Below are positions 6,072 through 13,661 of a stretch of DNA of 15,127 nt, one piece after another (position 1 is the first letter of the stretch; the number at the start of each line of letters is the position of its first letter). The translations under genes and the position numbers were made by a program. Below the pieces are notes generated by a model, which worked only from the letters and a program-made list of their open reading frames with translations, was not told the origin of the DNA and made no database searches. The DNA comes from Bacillota bacterium (GTDB lineage: Bacteria; Bacillota; Clostridia; Peptostreptococcales; Anaerovoracaceae): contig JAQSXD010000032.1 in assembly GCA_029266295.1 (NCBI GenBank), positions 1 to 15,127 on the forward strand, given 5' to 3'.

Positions 6072-7628
6072 CTAATGGAAAATCACAAGATTATCACAGC
6101 CAATTTCAGAAAAAGGCAGGTTCAGGTTCATATCATAAGTACTTCCATCCTCATTGATCTGTGTGATGGGAATATAAATTTCATCAGACGATAAATTAAA
6201 ACCTTGGATCTTATCATAGATCTCTTCGGCGATATTTGCATTGATTCCTTCTCCATATGCATCCTTGATCGCCTGAAGCACCAGCGGTTTATAGTCAAAT
6301 CCGTCCCGAAATACATCTTTTAATTCTAACGGTTTAAAGGTGTCGGCATCATAACAATCGTAATCCATCTTTTGTAAAAACCGCTCCATCAAATAGAAAT
6401 TCATACTGCTCGTAACATTGACATACCTCCCATATTGATAACTGCCTAAATAGATCTCACAGGAGCCCTCCTTGCCGTCATTGCCATTCGGCCCGGCAAA
6501 AGCTTCATAGGCGGCGCTAATTCGATCCAGTTCCTGCGGATCGGTTTCGAGCATTTCTCTTAGTTTTTTCTGCATCGCTTCCGGCAATGATGCAGAATAT
6601 CTCCAGGAACGAGTTACACTGACATTTCCCACCTGGAATGATTCATCACCGGAGACTTCATTCACTCTGCCCTTGCCGATCAGGGATTTGATAGTCGGTC
6701 CCGCCGATGTGTAAATCTTCTGTGTCGAACCTTCTTTATAAAACCGCTTGGTAACAGAGAGCACATCACCCAGCTCGCTAAAGTTTACGATCGTTGCAGC
6801 AGCAGCGCATTGGGTGTCAAACTGCGGAGTTCGGTAGTCAAATACAAGGGCTAAACCATAGGGATAGATACCGAATTTCTGATCCCCGGAAAGCCCTTTA
6901 AATGCCTCTACCAGCTTTATATTTCCACTGAACATCCTGGGATAATAACCCTCCGAATCTGCGCCGGATTCGGAAAGATAACCGCTCATATAATCATTGA
7001 CGAGTTCTGACGGATTCACGTTGTCACAGAACAGATCAGCCAGTTTAAATTCTTCTCCGGTATTCAGGTCAAAGTTCAGCGTTTCCATTTCGGAGACATA
7101 ACGTGCAGTATCATAAAATGCCTTGTCATCGGAATTCCCCTGGGCTCCATTTGGCTGCCAGACAGCACTTTTTTCGAGCATAACAGAAAGAATATTGTTA
7201 AAGTTTCCTAAAGTATTTGTATAAATCTGTTCAGAAGCTACTGTATAACCATCCGGCACGCGAACTTTTACCCCTCGGTATGGAGGCAGATCCTGAACCC
7301 GCAACTGGTCATAGACTGATTTAATTTTATCATTGATCTTCTTTTGCACCTCAAGATCCTGAAGACCGCTGATCTTTAGATAAGTATAGTCATATTCTTT
7401 GCCGTCCCCTTCCTTTACTTCCTCTATGGTCAGCGGGTTGCTCACGATATAATTGCTTTCTAGCGGAGCATTGATCCCAGTGGCAAGCGTGGTCCGTTTC
7501 CAGCTTTCTTCTCCCCCTTGGAGAGAGGTGTTCTCCGGTTTCATCCCGCAGCCCCAGAATGCAAAGGTGAGGCATAAGCTCAGCGCAAGAACTCCTGCAA
7601 CGCTCCTAATTCTTGCCCAATCGAACAT
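6072..7628 (-). CDS. Lipoprotein with two DUF3298-like domains
   Basis: The protein has 518 residues with a signal sequence ending FAFWGC, so C27 is the probable lipid attachment site (the lipobox is not ideal). Two similar halves follow. In the first, NFDLNTGEEFKLADLF (185-200) precedes a segment ending IVNFSELGDVL (280-290). In the second, CYDADTFKPLELKDVF (425-440) precedes one ending LNLPFSEIGCDNLVIF (502-517). This is the DUF4163/DUF3298 pattern known from the extracellular parts of RsiV and PdaC, here apparently doubled. The frame is open 135 nt further upstream, but the ATG at 7628 is chosen because GAGGAGG lies 7 nt before it and the signal peptide begins there. It overlaps the PstS-like gene by 23 nt, indicating translational coupling. 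The function is unknown. Confidence 0.72.
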   Translation of the reverse strand: MFDWARIRSVAGVLALSLCLTFAFWGCGMKPENTSLQGGEESWKRTTLATGINAPLESNYIVSNPLTIEEVKEGDGKEYDYTYLKISGLQDLEVQKKINDKIKSVYDQLRVQDLPPYRGVKVRVPDGYTVASEQIYTNTLGNFNNILSVMLEKSAVWQPNGAQGNSDDKAFYDTARYVSEMETLNFDLNTGEEFKLADLFCDNVNPSELVNDYMSGYLSESGADSEGYYPRMFSGNIKLVEAFKGLSGDQKFGIYPYGLALVFDYRTPQFDTQCAAAATIVNFSELGDVLSVTKRFYKEGSTQKIYTSAGPTIKSLIGKGRVNEVSGDESFQVGNVSVTRSWRYSASLPEAMQKKLREMLETDPQELDRISAAYEAFAGPNGNDGKEGSCEIYLGSYQYGRYVNVTSSMNFYLMERFLQKMDYDCYDADTFKPLELKDVFRDGFDYKPLVLQAIKDAYGEGINANIAEEIYDKIQGFNLSSDEIYIPITQINEDGSTYDMNLNLPFSEIGCDNLVIFH

Positions 7629-8535
7629 AACCGACCTCCTCAGCAATTCGCTGCCCCTCGTCACTAAGAATCCATTTGAGCAGCCTTTTGGCATTGCTTC
7701 CTTTCGGCTCATCAGCGCGCAGCACTGCATAATACGCAGTGCGCACAGGATAGCTCCCATCACTTATGGTCGTCTTATCGGGATATACTCCATCTACTTC
7801 AAGCAGCTTCACGTTCTTATTCTGCCACATATCGGTCACATAATAATAATAGGAGTATCCTATGGCTTCTTCTTCATTGTTGTAAACCGCTACCTGATCT
7901 ACGAGCATGCCCATCTCTGCTACAACCTGCTCCATGGGCGGACTCATGAGTTTCTCACCGTTCATGACAAGGTCCAGCATGCCAGTCTGACTGCCTGAGT
8001 TCTCTGGTCTTTGATAGGCAATAATCTCTTTGCTGCTGCCGCCGACCTCACTCCAGTTGGTGGTTTTTCCTGTATAAATATCTTTAATTTGCTGTAGCGT
8101 AAGCCCCTTGATCAGATTCTCCGAATTTGTCAAAAATACGAAGCCTTCACTGACCACAGGTACAACGGAAAGCTCAACATTTTTTTCACGAGCATAGGAA
8201 AGCTCCTCTTCGGAAGGAGATGTGACAAAGATAATATCCGCCTTCCCATCAATGAGATTCACATATGCTTCATGAGTTTTATTATGCTCAACATATTGTC
8301 TCGCCTCTTCCAGGTCCACACCCATAACCGCTGCAGCAAAAGCTTCGGAGAGCGGAATGGTGGCGGTAGAGCCATCTACTCTGGGATAATCCTTGGCTTC
8401 AAGATGGAGACGATTCTTTCCCATGAAACCGGAAGCATCTCCAATCCCCCCTTGACCACAGCCACTTATCATTGTCACTGCCATCACAGTCAGCACTGTC
8501 AACAGCAGAATGATAGGCAATTTTCTTACATTCAT
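7606..8535 (-). CDS. PstS-like phosphate/anion-binding lipoprotein
   Basis: The protein has 309 residues with a lipoprotein signal ending ISGC (C26). PBP-like domain motifs are clear: DGSTAT (54-59), KADIIFVTSPSEEE (98-111), the LTLQQIKDIYTGKTTNWSEVGG block (from 145) and RPENSGSQTG (176-185), equivalent to the R-x3-S-G-T phosphate contact of PstS but with Ser in place of Thr. EAIGYSYYYY (223-232) is also typical. The aspartate that contacts phosphate in classical PstS is not evident in the FVTSP segment, so the ligand may differ. No pstC, pstA, pstB or phoU is nearby. AAAGGGGG lies about 9 nt before the ATG at 8535, and a good promoter is present. The gene overlaps the following DUF3298 lipoprotein gene, suggesting a joint envelope function. 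Confidence 0.83.
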   Translation of the reverse strand: MNVRKLPIILLLTVLTVMAVTMISGCGQGGIGDASGFMGKNRLHLEAKDYPRVDGSTATIPLSEAFAAAVMGVDLEEARQYVEHNKTHEAYVNLIDGKADIIFVTSPSEEELSYAREKNVELSVVPVVSEGFVFLTNSENLIKGLTLQQIKDIYTGKTTNWSEVGGSSKEIIAYQRPENSGSQTGMLDLVMNGEKLMSPPMEQVVAEMGMLVDQVAVYNNEEEAIGYSYYYYVTDMWQNKNVKLLEVDGVYPDKTTISDGSYPVRTAYYAVLRADEPKGSNAKRLLKWILSDEGQRIAEEVGYVRLGKN

Positions 8536-8621
8536 TCTCTATTCCCCCTTTGATCTCACAAACAGCCATTTTGCCCGTTATTCTCTTGAGGGCTTTTCAA
8601 AGCTGTATTCTTTCCTGCTAC

Positions 8622-8651
8622 ATTCTACCATTTTTAGATATTTGAAGTCAA
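8622..8651 (-). promoter_or_regulatory. Promoter of the PstS-like/DUF3298 lipoprotein pair
   Basis: On the minus strand TTGACT (8651-8646) and TAGAAT (8627-8622) are 18 bp apart, with TGG directly before the -10 box (extended -10). The -35 box starts 9 nt after the preceding terminator stem. The leader would be about 80 nt. I see no Pho-box type direct repeats in it. Confidence 0.75.
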
Positions 8652-8659
8652 AGGAAACA

Positions 8660-8690
8660 AAGCAAGCTCCGGGGAAACCGGAGCTTGCTT
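8660..8690 (-). terminator. Strong terminator after the DUF6506-type gene
   Basis: AAGCAAGCTCCGG (8660-8672) pairs perfectly with 8678-8690 over 13 bp with a 5-nt loop. On the minus strand it is followed by TTGTTTCCTTT. It ends the MFS/DUF6506 unit directly before the promoter of the PstS-like gene. Confidence 0.85.
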
Positions 8691-8722
8691 CATAATGTTT
8701 ATTCATTTTTTATAACATTCCG

Positions 8723-8742
8723 ACCTGTTAGAGGAAACAGGT
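8723..8742 (-). repeat. Small inverted repeat after the DUF6506-type gene
   Basis: ACCTGTT (8723-8729) and AACAGGT (8736-8742) form a 7-bp stem with a 6-nt loop. On the minus strand no T-run follows, so it is at most an accessory hairpin upstream of the terminator at 8660-8690. On the plus strand it is followed by ACAGTTTTTAG, but no plus-strand gene ends here. Confidence 0.4.
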
Positions 8743-8771
8743 ACAGTTTTTAGAAATTGATTCTATTGTAT

Positions 8772-9074
8772 TTAAAGCCATTTGGAATCGCCGGACTGAT
8801 TCTCGTAACCCGGATGATTGTCAAACCGCACAACACCGACTTGGACTTTTCCTTCCACCGCTTCCGTTACCTTGGCATGTCCGATGGTTCCAAAACCGCC
8901 GCACAGCTCAATCAATATGACACCTTCCTCGTCAGCAAGTTTCTTGGCTTCTTTACAGGCCATGTCATAGCCTGAGACACCGACCATAATCATCATTCCC
9001 TGACCGAGATCCATCTCCGTCCTTCTGACTTCTGTAATACTTGCACTTACAAACATAAAAACTACTTTTCTCAT
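8772..9074 (-). CDS. Small conserved protein, DUF6506-type
   Basis: A 100-residue protein without signal peptide or membrane segment. It alternates beta strands and helices: RKVVFMFVSAS (2-12), MMIMVGVSGYDMACKEAKKL (from 27), GVILIELCGGFGTIGHAKVTEA (from 51), then KVQVGVVRFDNHPGYENQSGD (from 75). The ELCGGFG and VGVVRFD-HPG motifs match, as far as I recall, the DUF6506 family; no biochemical function is known to me. The single cysteine and glycine-rich ELCGGFG loop could form a ligand or metal site, which is inference. The open frame extends 60 nt further, but the ATG at 9074 is chosen because GAGGGA lies about 8 nt upstream and conservation begins at MRKVVF. It lies 123 nt after the MFS gene with no terminator between, so co-transcription is likely. 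Confidence 0.72.
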   Translation of the reverse strand: MRKVVFMFVSASITEVRRTEMDLGQGMMIMVGVSGYDMACKEAKKLADEEGVILIELCGGFGTIGHAKVTEAVEGKVQVGVVRFDNHPGYENQSGDSKWL

Positions 9075-9197
9075 AATTACTTCCCTCTTTCCTTCTCTAG
9101 CGGAGCATTGACATTGATCGACAAAGCATGGCACAACAACTTGTCAACCAATGCGACCGATAATCAATTTATTTTTCTGTCTGACTGTGCGACAGAT

Positions 9198-10598
9198 TTA
9201 TTTATCCCTGTCTTTACCGGGACTTTTCCTCTTTAGAGAAATGAAAATACCAACGGTACAGACACAGGTAAACACAATGAATGAAAGGTGCATTGTCTGA
9301 ATCAGCAACCCCGGATCTGCTTCTGCAAGGGTAACTTCCCCCATTTGTTTAGCAACAACAAAGGTTACGACTGCCATACTCAAGCTGTGTCCTATGGACC
9401 TCATAGTCGCCAGGATTGATGAGGCCACGCCATAATCCTGCTTTTCGACGCAGGCCATAACTGCATTGGTGTTGGGCGATGAAAAGAAAGCAAAGCCAAT
9501 CCCCACGACTACCAGATTCAATATAATCAGGGGAAAGGGATACTTCTCTGAAATGAAGATAAAGGAACATAAGCCTAGAGCACAAAGTCCCATGCCAAAT
9601 GAAGCCAGTTTGAACGGGGAGATTCGATCCGACAGTCTCCCTGCGTAAGGAGATAGAATTGCCATCATTAGCGGCTGGCTGATGAGAATCAGACCCGAAA
9701 TCTGAGAATCAAAGCCCATCACAAGCTGTAAATAGATGGACAGCAGATACCCCAGAGCAAAGGTTGCCCCATAATTTAATAGTGCTGCAAGGTTTGAAAA
9801 GGTGTATCCAATATTGCTGGCAAAAAGCCTAACTTCGATAATAGGGGATTTAACTTTTAGTTCATGCATAACAAAGAGAATAAAAAGGATAACCCCTGCA
9901 GCAATGAGAAATTTGGCATAGGTAAGCGTTGAAACCGCCGACAGTCCAAACATGATCAGAGTAATCATCCCAATGTAAAGAAGATTCCCAAGCACGTCGA
10001 ATTCCCGGTCTTCACACTGCGGTTCTGTTTCCGGCAGTTTCCTTGCTGCGATTAATAAGACGATCAAGCTCACTGCAGAGGTCAGAATAAAAATTGACCG
10101 CCATCCAAAATAATGATTCAAAAACCCGCCAACCACAGGCCCCGCAGAAAGTCCAATATAGGTAGATGCAATGGAGTATCCCAGCACCTTTCCTCTTTTT
10201 TCCGGGGAAAAAGCACTGATCAGAACCGCTGTGTTTGTGCTAAAGATCATTGCCGCTCCAATTCCCTGAACAATTCGCAGCGTCAGAAGCATATGAATGG
10301 AATTGACAAAAGCTGAAGCGGCAGAACAGAGTGCAAAAATTAAGATCCCCAATACGAGAATCCGCTTTCTACCGGTAAGATCCGCAAGTCGCCCGAAAGG
10401 AACTGCCAGCACAGCAGCAGCCAAAATATATCCTGTCACAATGTAGCCGATCAGTGTCGCGCTGGCTTGAAACTCACTTCCCATTGCCGGTATGGAAAGA
10501 TTCAGTGCGCTACCTGTAAAGGTAGTGATGAATGCAGTAATAACGACGACAAAAATCGTTGCCAGCTGCGCATTCCTTGCTGTAATTTCTTTTTTCAT
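9198..10598 (-). CDS. MFS drug:H+ antiporter (DHA2/EmrB type)
   Basis: An integral membrane exporter of 466 residues that is almost entirely hydrophobic, with a length fitting the 14-helix DHA2 group. Motif A is GRLADLTGRKR (69-79) between helices 2 and 3. The antiporter motif C is GLSAGPVVGG (149-158). A second, weaker motif A-like loop, GRLSDRISPFK, occurs in the C-terminal half. The N-terminus MKKEITARNAQLAT and the C-terminal KRKSPGKDRDK are cytoplasmic in style. The start at 10598 is supported by GAGG about 10 nt upstream. The substrate cannot be predicted; drugs, dyes or metabolites are all possible. No TetR or MarR gene is adjacent within the window. The following small DUF6506-type gene is probably on the same transcript. 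Confidence 0.9.
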   Translation of the reverse strand: MKKEITARNAQLATIFVVVITAFITTFTGSALNLSIPAMGSEFQASATLIGYIVTGYILAAAVLAVPFGRLADLTGRKRILVLGILIFALCSAASAFVNSIHMLLTLRIVQGIGAAMIFSTNTAVLISAFSPEKRGKVLGYSIASTYIGLSAGPVVGGFLNHYFGWRSIFILTSAVSLIVLLIAARKLPETEPQCEDREFDVLGNLLYIGMITLIMFGLSAVSTLTYAKFLIAAGVILFILFVMHELKVKSPIIEVRLFASNIGYTFSNLAALLNYGATFALGYLLSIYLQLVMGFDSQISGLILISQPLMMAILSPYAGRLSDRISPFKLASFGMGLCALGLCSFIFISEKYPFPLIILNLVVVGIGFAFFSSPNTNAVMACVEKQDYGVASSILATMRSIGHSLSMAVVTFVVAKQMGEVTLAEADPGLLIQTMHLSFIVFTCVCTVGIFISLKRKSPGKDRDK

Positions 10599-10690
10599 TT
10601 AACTTCGTCCTCTATACTATGTCATCTGCAGACAAGCTGCTGCGCTTAACGTTGTAAAACATGGTCAACAGATTTGTTTTCCGCTTTATT

Positions 10691-10720
10691 AGTATATGAC
10701 CTTTTGAACGAATAAATCAA
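10691..10720 (-). promoter_or_regulatory. Probable promoter of the MFS exporter gene
   Basis: On the minus strand TTGATT (10720-10715) and TATACT (10696-10691) are 18 bp apart. The leader to the ATG at 10598 would be about 85 nt. Short GTTG/CAAC half-sites follow around 10650-10670, but they are too short to call an operator. Confidence 0.55.
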
Positions 10721-10773
10721 GCAAATAAAGGACAATTTTTCATTGGAAAACGAAAAATTATCACTCCTAAGAA

Positions 10774-10803
10774 AAGCTGCCGGCTTTTCGTCACCGGCAG
10801 CTT
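10774..10803 (-). terminator. Terminator after the copper-amine-oxidase-domain gene
   Basis: AAGCTGCCGG (10774-10783) pairs perfectly with 10794-10803 over 10 bp with a 10-nt loop. On the minus strand TTTTCTTAG follows, counting from the stem end. An alternative stem GAAAAGC/GCTTTTC (10771-10777 and 10783-10789) uses the same bases and cannot form at the same time. Confidence 0.8.
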
Positions 10804-10860
10804 ACATCTGCATACTTATCCATGTTCTTTACGGTATCGTCAGCCATTCAATTGCTTCTG

Positions 10861-11742
10861 TCAGCATCCGTCAAATACACGGATTATCTCCGCTTCTGCC
10901 TGAGGCGGATAAATCATCAGCATCGGTCCGTCTTTGAAATCGACTTCCACATGGGTACCGTCTTTCAGCGAATCAGATTTCAGTTCATTTTTAGTATAGC
11001 CTTGGTATATTTTCGTATTCGGGCTCAGAAATACCTTTGCTAATTCGTAAGTACTCCCGGAGTCGGCCTTTCCTTCCACAAAAAAGCTACGCAGAAACTG
11101 ATCTTCCTTATTCAGTTCGGTGATTTCTCCTTTTACATCAAGATCTTCAATTAGGGAAAGCAGCCAAACATCGTTAAGTTCAATTATGGTAACATAAAAG
11201 ACAGAATCGGAAAGACTGCCTATGGAGTCAGTCCAAGTAAACGTGACACTGTATCGCACCGACTGATCTGTCTCGGCTATTTTTTTCACTTTGAATTCTT
11301 TCACCCATGGACTGGAAGTGCCTGTGGTCCAGCCCATCGAGGCAAGCTCGTCCAGAAACGCTGACTTGAGCTCAGGTGTCATCAAAGCATACTGCCAGGC
11401 CCCGTTTCGCTGCTTTACCGCTTCAGCCCAGGAATTGACCGCTCCAAGGCTGTCTTTCGGGGCAAGCGCTCTTTCAAGCGCTTCGATCTGCCTGCCTTGG
11501 TCCTTTCCTATAATATTGATTTGATTGCTGTCTTTGTCCCAGCTTACATCTGCCCCCATGGCTTCGGCAATCGCTCTCACAGAAGCATAAATCTTGCCGT
11601 TAATATTGACGGGAGCAGTGTCTCCCTTAATTTCCTGTCCATTGTAAAACAATTGAATTGCAGACTCAGCAAAAGCCGCAGTTGTTACACCGATTATGAT
11701 TGTTCCTGCCAGTAAAGCGACCATTAATTTTTTCCGTTTCAT
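10861..11742 (-). CDS. Secreted protein: copper-amine-oxidase N-like domain plus DUF3221-like C-terminus
   Basis: The protein has 293 residues. A standard signal peptide (1-25, ending TTAAFA) is followed by a copper_amine_oxidN1-type domain (about 28-78: LFYNGQEIKG, then VNINGKIYASVRAIAEAMGADVSWD). In Clostridia this domain occurs as a cell-surface module and implies no copper enzyme. Residues about 98-210 resemble an NTF2-like fold (AVNSWAEAVKQRNG, then SVRYSVTFTW and VWLLSLIEDL). The C-terminal part, ending PMLMIYPPQAEAEIIRV (273-289), carries the YPPQAEA motif of the DUF3221/YobA family, with a final cysteine. The start at 11742 has AAGGGGG 6 nt upstream. The gene is monocistronic: a terminator follows it and the hydrogenase terminator precedes it. 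The function is unknown. Confidence 0.8.
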   Translation of the reverse strand: MKRKKLMVALLAGTIIIGVTTAAFAESAIQLFYNGQEIKGDTAPVNINGKIYASVRAIAEAMGADVSWDKDSNQINIIGKDQGRQIEALERALAPKDSLGAVNSWAEAVKQRNGAWQYALMTPELKSAFLDELASMGWTTGTSSPWVKEFKVKKIAETDQSVRYSVTFTWTDSIGSLSDSVFYVTIIELNDVWLLSLIEDLDVKGEITELNKEDQFLRSFFVEGKADSGSTYELAKVFLSPNTKIYQGYTKNELKSDSLKDGTHVEVDFKDGPMLMIYPPQAEAEIIRVFDGC

Positions 11743-11790
11743 ACGATCCCCCTTAATTGTTTCTTCCTAATCCTTTAGACGCAGTATTTC

Positions 11791-11818
11791 TCTTTAGGGT
11801 TCCCATTTTTTAAGTCAA
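11791..11818 (-). promoter_or_regulatory. Possible promoter of the secreted-protein gene
   Basis: On the minus strand TTGACT (11818-11813) is followed 16 bp later by TAAAGA (11796-11791). The -10 box is poor. It is the best candidate in the stretch between the hydA terminator and the ATG at 11742. Confidence 0.33.
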
Positions 11819-11855
11819 TTTCACCTCAGTAACGATGAGAATTTCCTCCCATTAC

Positions 11856-11883
11856 AAAACGGCTCGCCCCTTTGGGCAAGCCG
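11856..11883 (-). terminator. Rho-independent terminator of the hydB-hydA operon
   Basis: On the minus strand CGGCTTGCCC (11883-11874) pairs with GGGCGAGCCG (11869-11860), 10 bp including one T-G pair, around a 4-nt loop. TTTT follows. It lies about 40 nt after the hydA stop, so hydA is the last gene of its operon. Confidence 0.88.
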
Positions 11884-11924
11884 CATTTCTTTGATTATAT
11901 TATGATTTTCCTATCCTTCAATTT

Positions 11925-13643
11925 CTATTTATGATAGTGCACATGCAGAAGTTCATGGGTTCTGTCTTTCAGGAGCGTGTTATAAAGATCCGGTATTACA
12001 GGATTTTCATCTGCATGGCGAAGCTGAGTCTGCTTATCGGATGCATAGATGGATTCCGCTCTAAGCCTTTTGGTATTTCGCAGTCCGAACGGCTGACCGG
12101 CACCGCCGATACAACCACCGGGACAAGCCATCACTTCAATGAAATGGTAGAAGGCTTCACCAGCTTCCATTTTTCGAATCAACTGTTCTGCATTACCAAG
12201 TCCGCTTACCACTGCAATTTTTAATACGGTTTCTCCATCCTCAAGCGGAAGGTCAAATTCTTTGATTCCCTCCATACCCCTTGCACCGCAGAATTTTACA
12301 TTGTTTAAACTTGCATGACTCTTATCTTTAATGACCTTTCTGATTACAGCTTCTGTGACTCCACCGGTAACGCCGAAGATCAAACCGGCTCCGCTGTACA
12401 TTCCAAAAGGCATATCAAGGGCTTCTGGCTCAAGCTCTTTAAATACAATTCCCGATTCATAAATCATATCCGCAAGGCCTTTTGTCGTCAGTACGATGTC
12501 CACATCCTTGTTTCCGTCTGTAACGAATTCAGATCTGCCGGCCTCGGCTTTCTTAGCGGTACAGGGCATAACGGATACAACGATGGTTTCTTTTGCGTCA
12601 TCCTGATACTTATCTTTTGCATACGCTTTGATCACTGAACCAAACATCTGCTGAGGAGACTTACAGGTGGAAACCTGGGGCATCAGTTCAGGATGTTTTT
12701 CTTCCACATAACTAACCCATGCCGGACAACAGGAAGTAAACAACGGAAGTTTTGCGCCGCTCTCCAGCTTCCCTAAGAATTCATTTGTTTCTTCAATAAC
12801 GGTGAGATCTGCTGAAAATGAGGTGTCATAAATCTCATCGAAACCAATTTTTCTCATGGCAGCAACGATCAGGGGCATAACATTCTCACCCTTGCTGATT
12901 CCGAATTCCTCTCCCAGAGCAACCCGGACTGCCGGTGCGATTTGAGCGACAACACGTTTCTTATCATCATAAAGCGCCTTCCATACAGAAGGTACGTCAT
13001 TCTTAATAGTAACTGCTCCTGTCGGGCAGACTGCTGCGCACTGACCGCAGTTGACACATTCGGTTTCAGCAAGCGGCATATCAAATGCTGGACATACTCT
13101 TAATTCATAGCCGCGAAGAGCAAAATCGATGGCGCCCACGTTTTGGGTTTCGTTGCACATACGGACGCAGTCGCCGCACTGAATGCACTTATTGGGATCT
13201 CTCGTAATGGAAGGGCTGGAATTGTCAATCTTATATTCGTCTTTCCATGCCTTATCCGTCTTATCAAACTTAATTTCTTCAATACCGAACCGGATTGCAA
13301 GATCCTGGAGCTTACAGGTTGTATTTCTGGGGCATGTGGTGCATTCTCTGTTGTGGGATGCAAGGTACAGCCTAAGAATATTCTTTCTGTATTTTTTCAA
13401 TCTGGGTGTATTGGTTTTGATCTCCATGCCGTTTTTCGGGGGCGTGGAGCAGGCTGTTATAATATTTCCACGCTGGTCTTCAACCATGCACATTCTGCAG
13501 GAGCCGTAGACCGACAGTTCGGAATAGTAGCACAGCGTCGGCAAATCGATTCCCGCTTTTCGAACCACACTGAGAATATTCTTTTCTCCGGAAAAGGGAA
13601 CCCGTTCACCGTTAATCACCATATATTTATTTGCAGTAGTCAC
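11925..13643 (-). CDS. hydA: NADH-linked [FeFe] hydrogenase, catalytic subunit HydA
   Basis: This subunit reduces protons or oxidises H2 at the H-cluster, in a cytoplasmic complex with HydB and normally HydC. The 572 residues contain, in order: a [2Fe-2S] domain (C38, C49, C52, C65); a His-Cys3 [4Fe-4S] site (H97, C101, C104, C110); two [4Fe-4S] clusters (C153/156/159/163 and C196/199/202/206); and the H-cluster motifs TSCCPAW (C305, C306), MPCTAKKAE (C361) and MACPGGCIGGAGQP (C507, C511). All key cysteines are present. It lacks the extra C-terminal [2Fe-2S] domain of the longer Thermotoga type. The start is a GTG at 13643, with AGGTGA 5 nt upstream; a GTG at 13652 is possible but overlaps the ribosome binding site. 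It follows hydB by 18 nt. The trimeric bifurcating type (group A3) is inferred from domains and partner. Confidence 0.95.
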   Translation of the reverse strand: MTTANKYMVINGERVPFSGEKNILSVVRKAGIDLPTLCYYSELSVYGSCRMCMVEDQRGNIITACSTPPKNGMEIKTNTPRLKKYRKNILRLYLASHNRECTTCPRNTTCKLQDLAIRFGIEEIKFDKTDKAWKDEYKIDNSSPSITRDPNKCIQCGDCVRMCNETQNVGAIDFALRGYELRVCPAFDMPLAETECVNCGQCAAVCPTGAVTIKNDVPSVWKALYDDKKRVVAQIAPAVRVALGEEFGISKGENVMPLIVAAMRKIGFDEIYDTSFSADLTVIEETNEFLGKLESGAKLPLFTSCCPAWVSYVEEKHPELMPQVSTCKSPQQMFGSVIKAYAKDKYQDDAKETIVVSVMPCTAKKAEAGRSEFVTDGNKDVDIVLTTKGLADMIYESGIVFKELEPEALDMPFGMYSGAGLIFGVTGGVTEAVIRKVIKDKSHASLNNVKFCGARGMEGIKEFDLPLEDGETVLKIAVVSGLGNAEQLIRKMEAGEAFYHFIEVMACPGGCIGGAGQPFGLRNTKRLRAESIYASDKQTQLRHADENPVIPDLYNTLLKDRTHELLHVHYHK

Positions 13644-13661
13644 TTCGTTCACCTTCCTCTC

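Noticed and set aside
7629..7763. Upstream extension of the DUF3298 lipoprotein frame to 7763
   Set aside because: It would put 45 residues before a clear lipoprotein signal sequence and lies inside the PstS-like gene; the ATG at 7628 has a strong ribosome binding site.
9119..9147. TTGACA at 9142-9147 (minus strand) as a promoter for the DUF6506-type gene
   Set aside because: No acceptable -10 box occurs at 16 to 18 bp; the candidates are TTTGTC, TTGTCG and TGTCGA.
9176..9196. TCTGTC/GACAGA hairpin after the MFS gene
   Set aside because: On the coding strand it is followed by A, not T. It could only end plus-strand transcripts, and no plus-strand gene is present.
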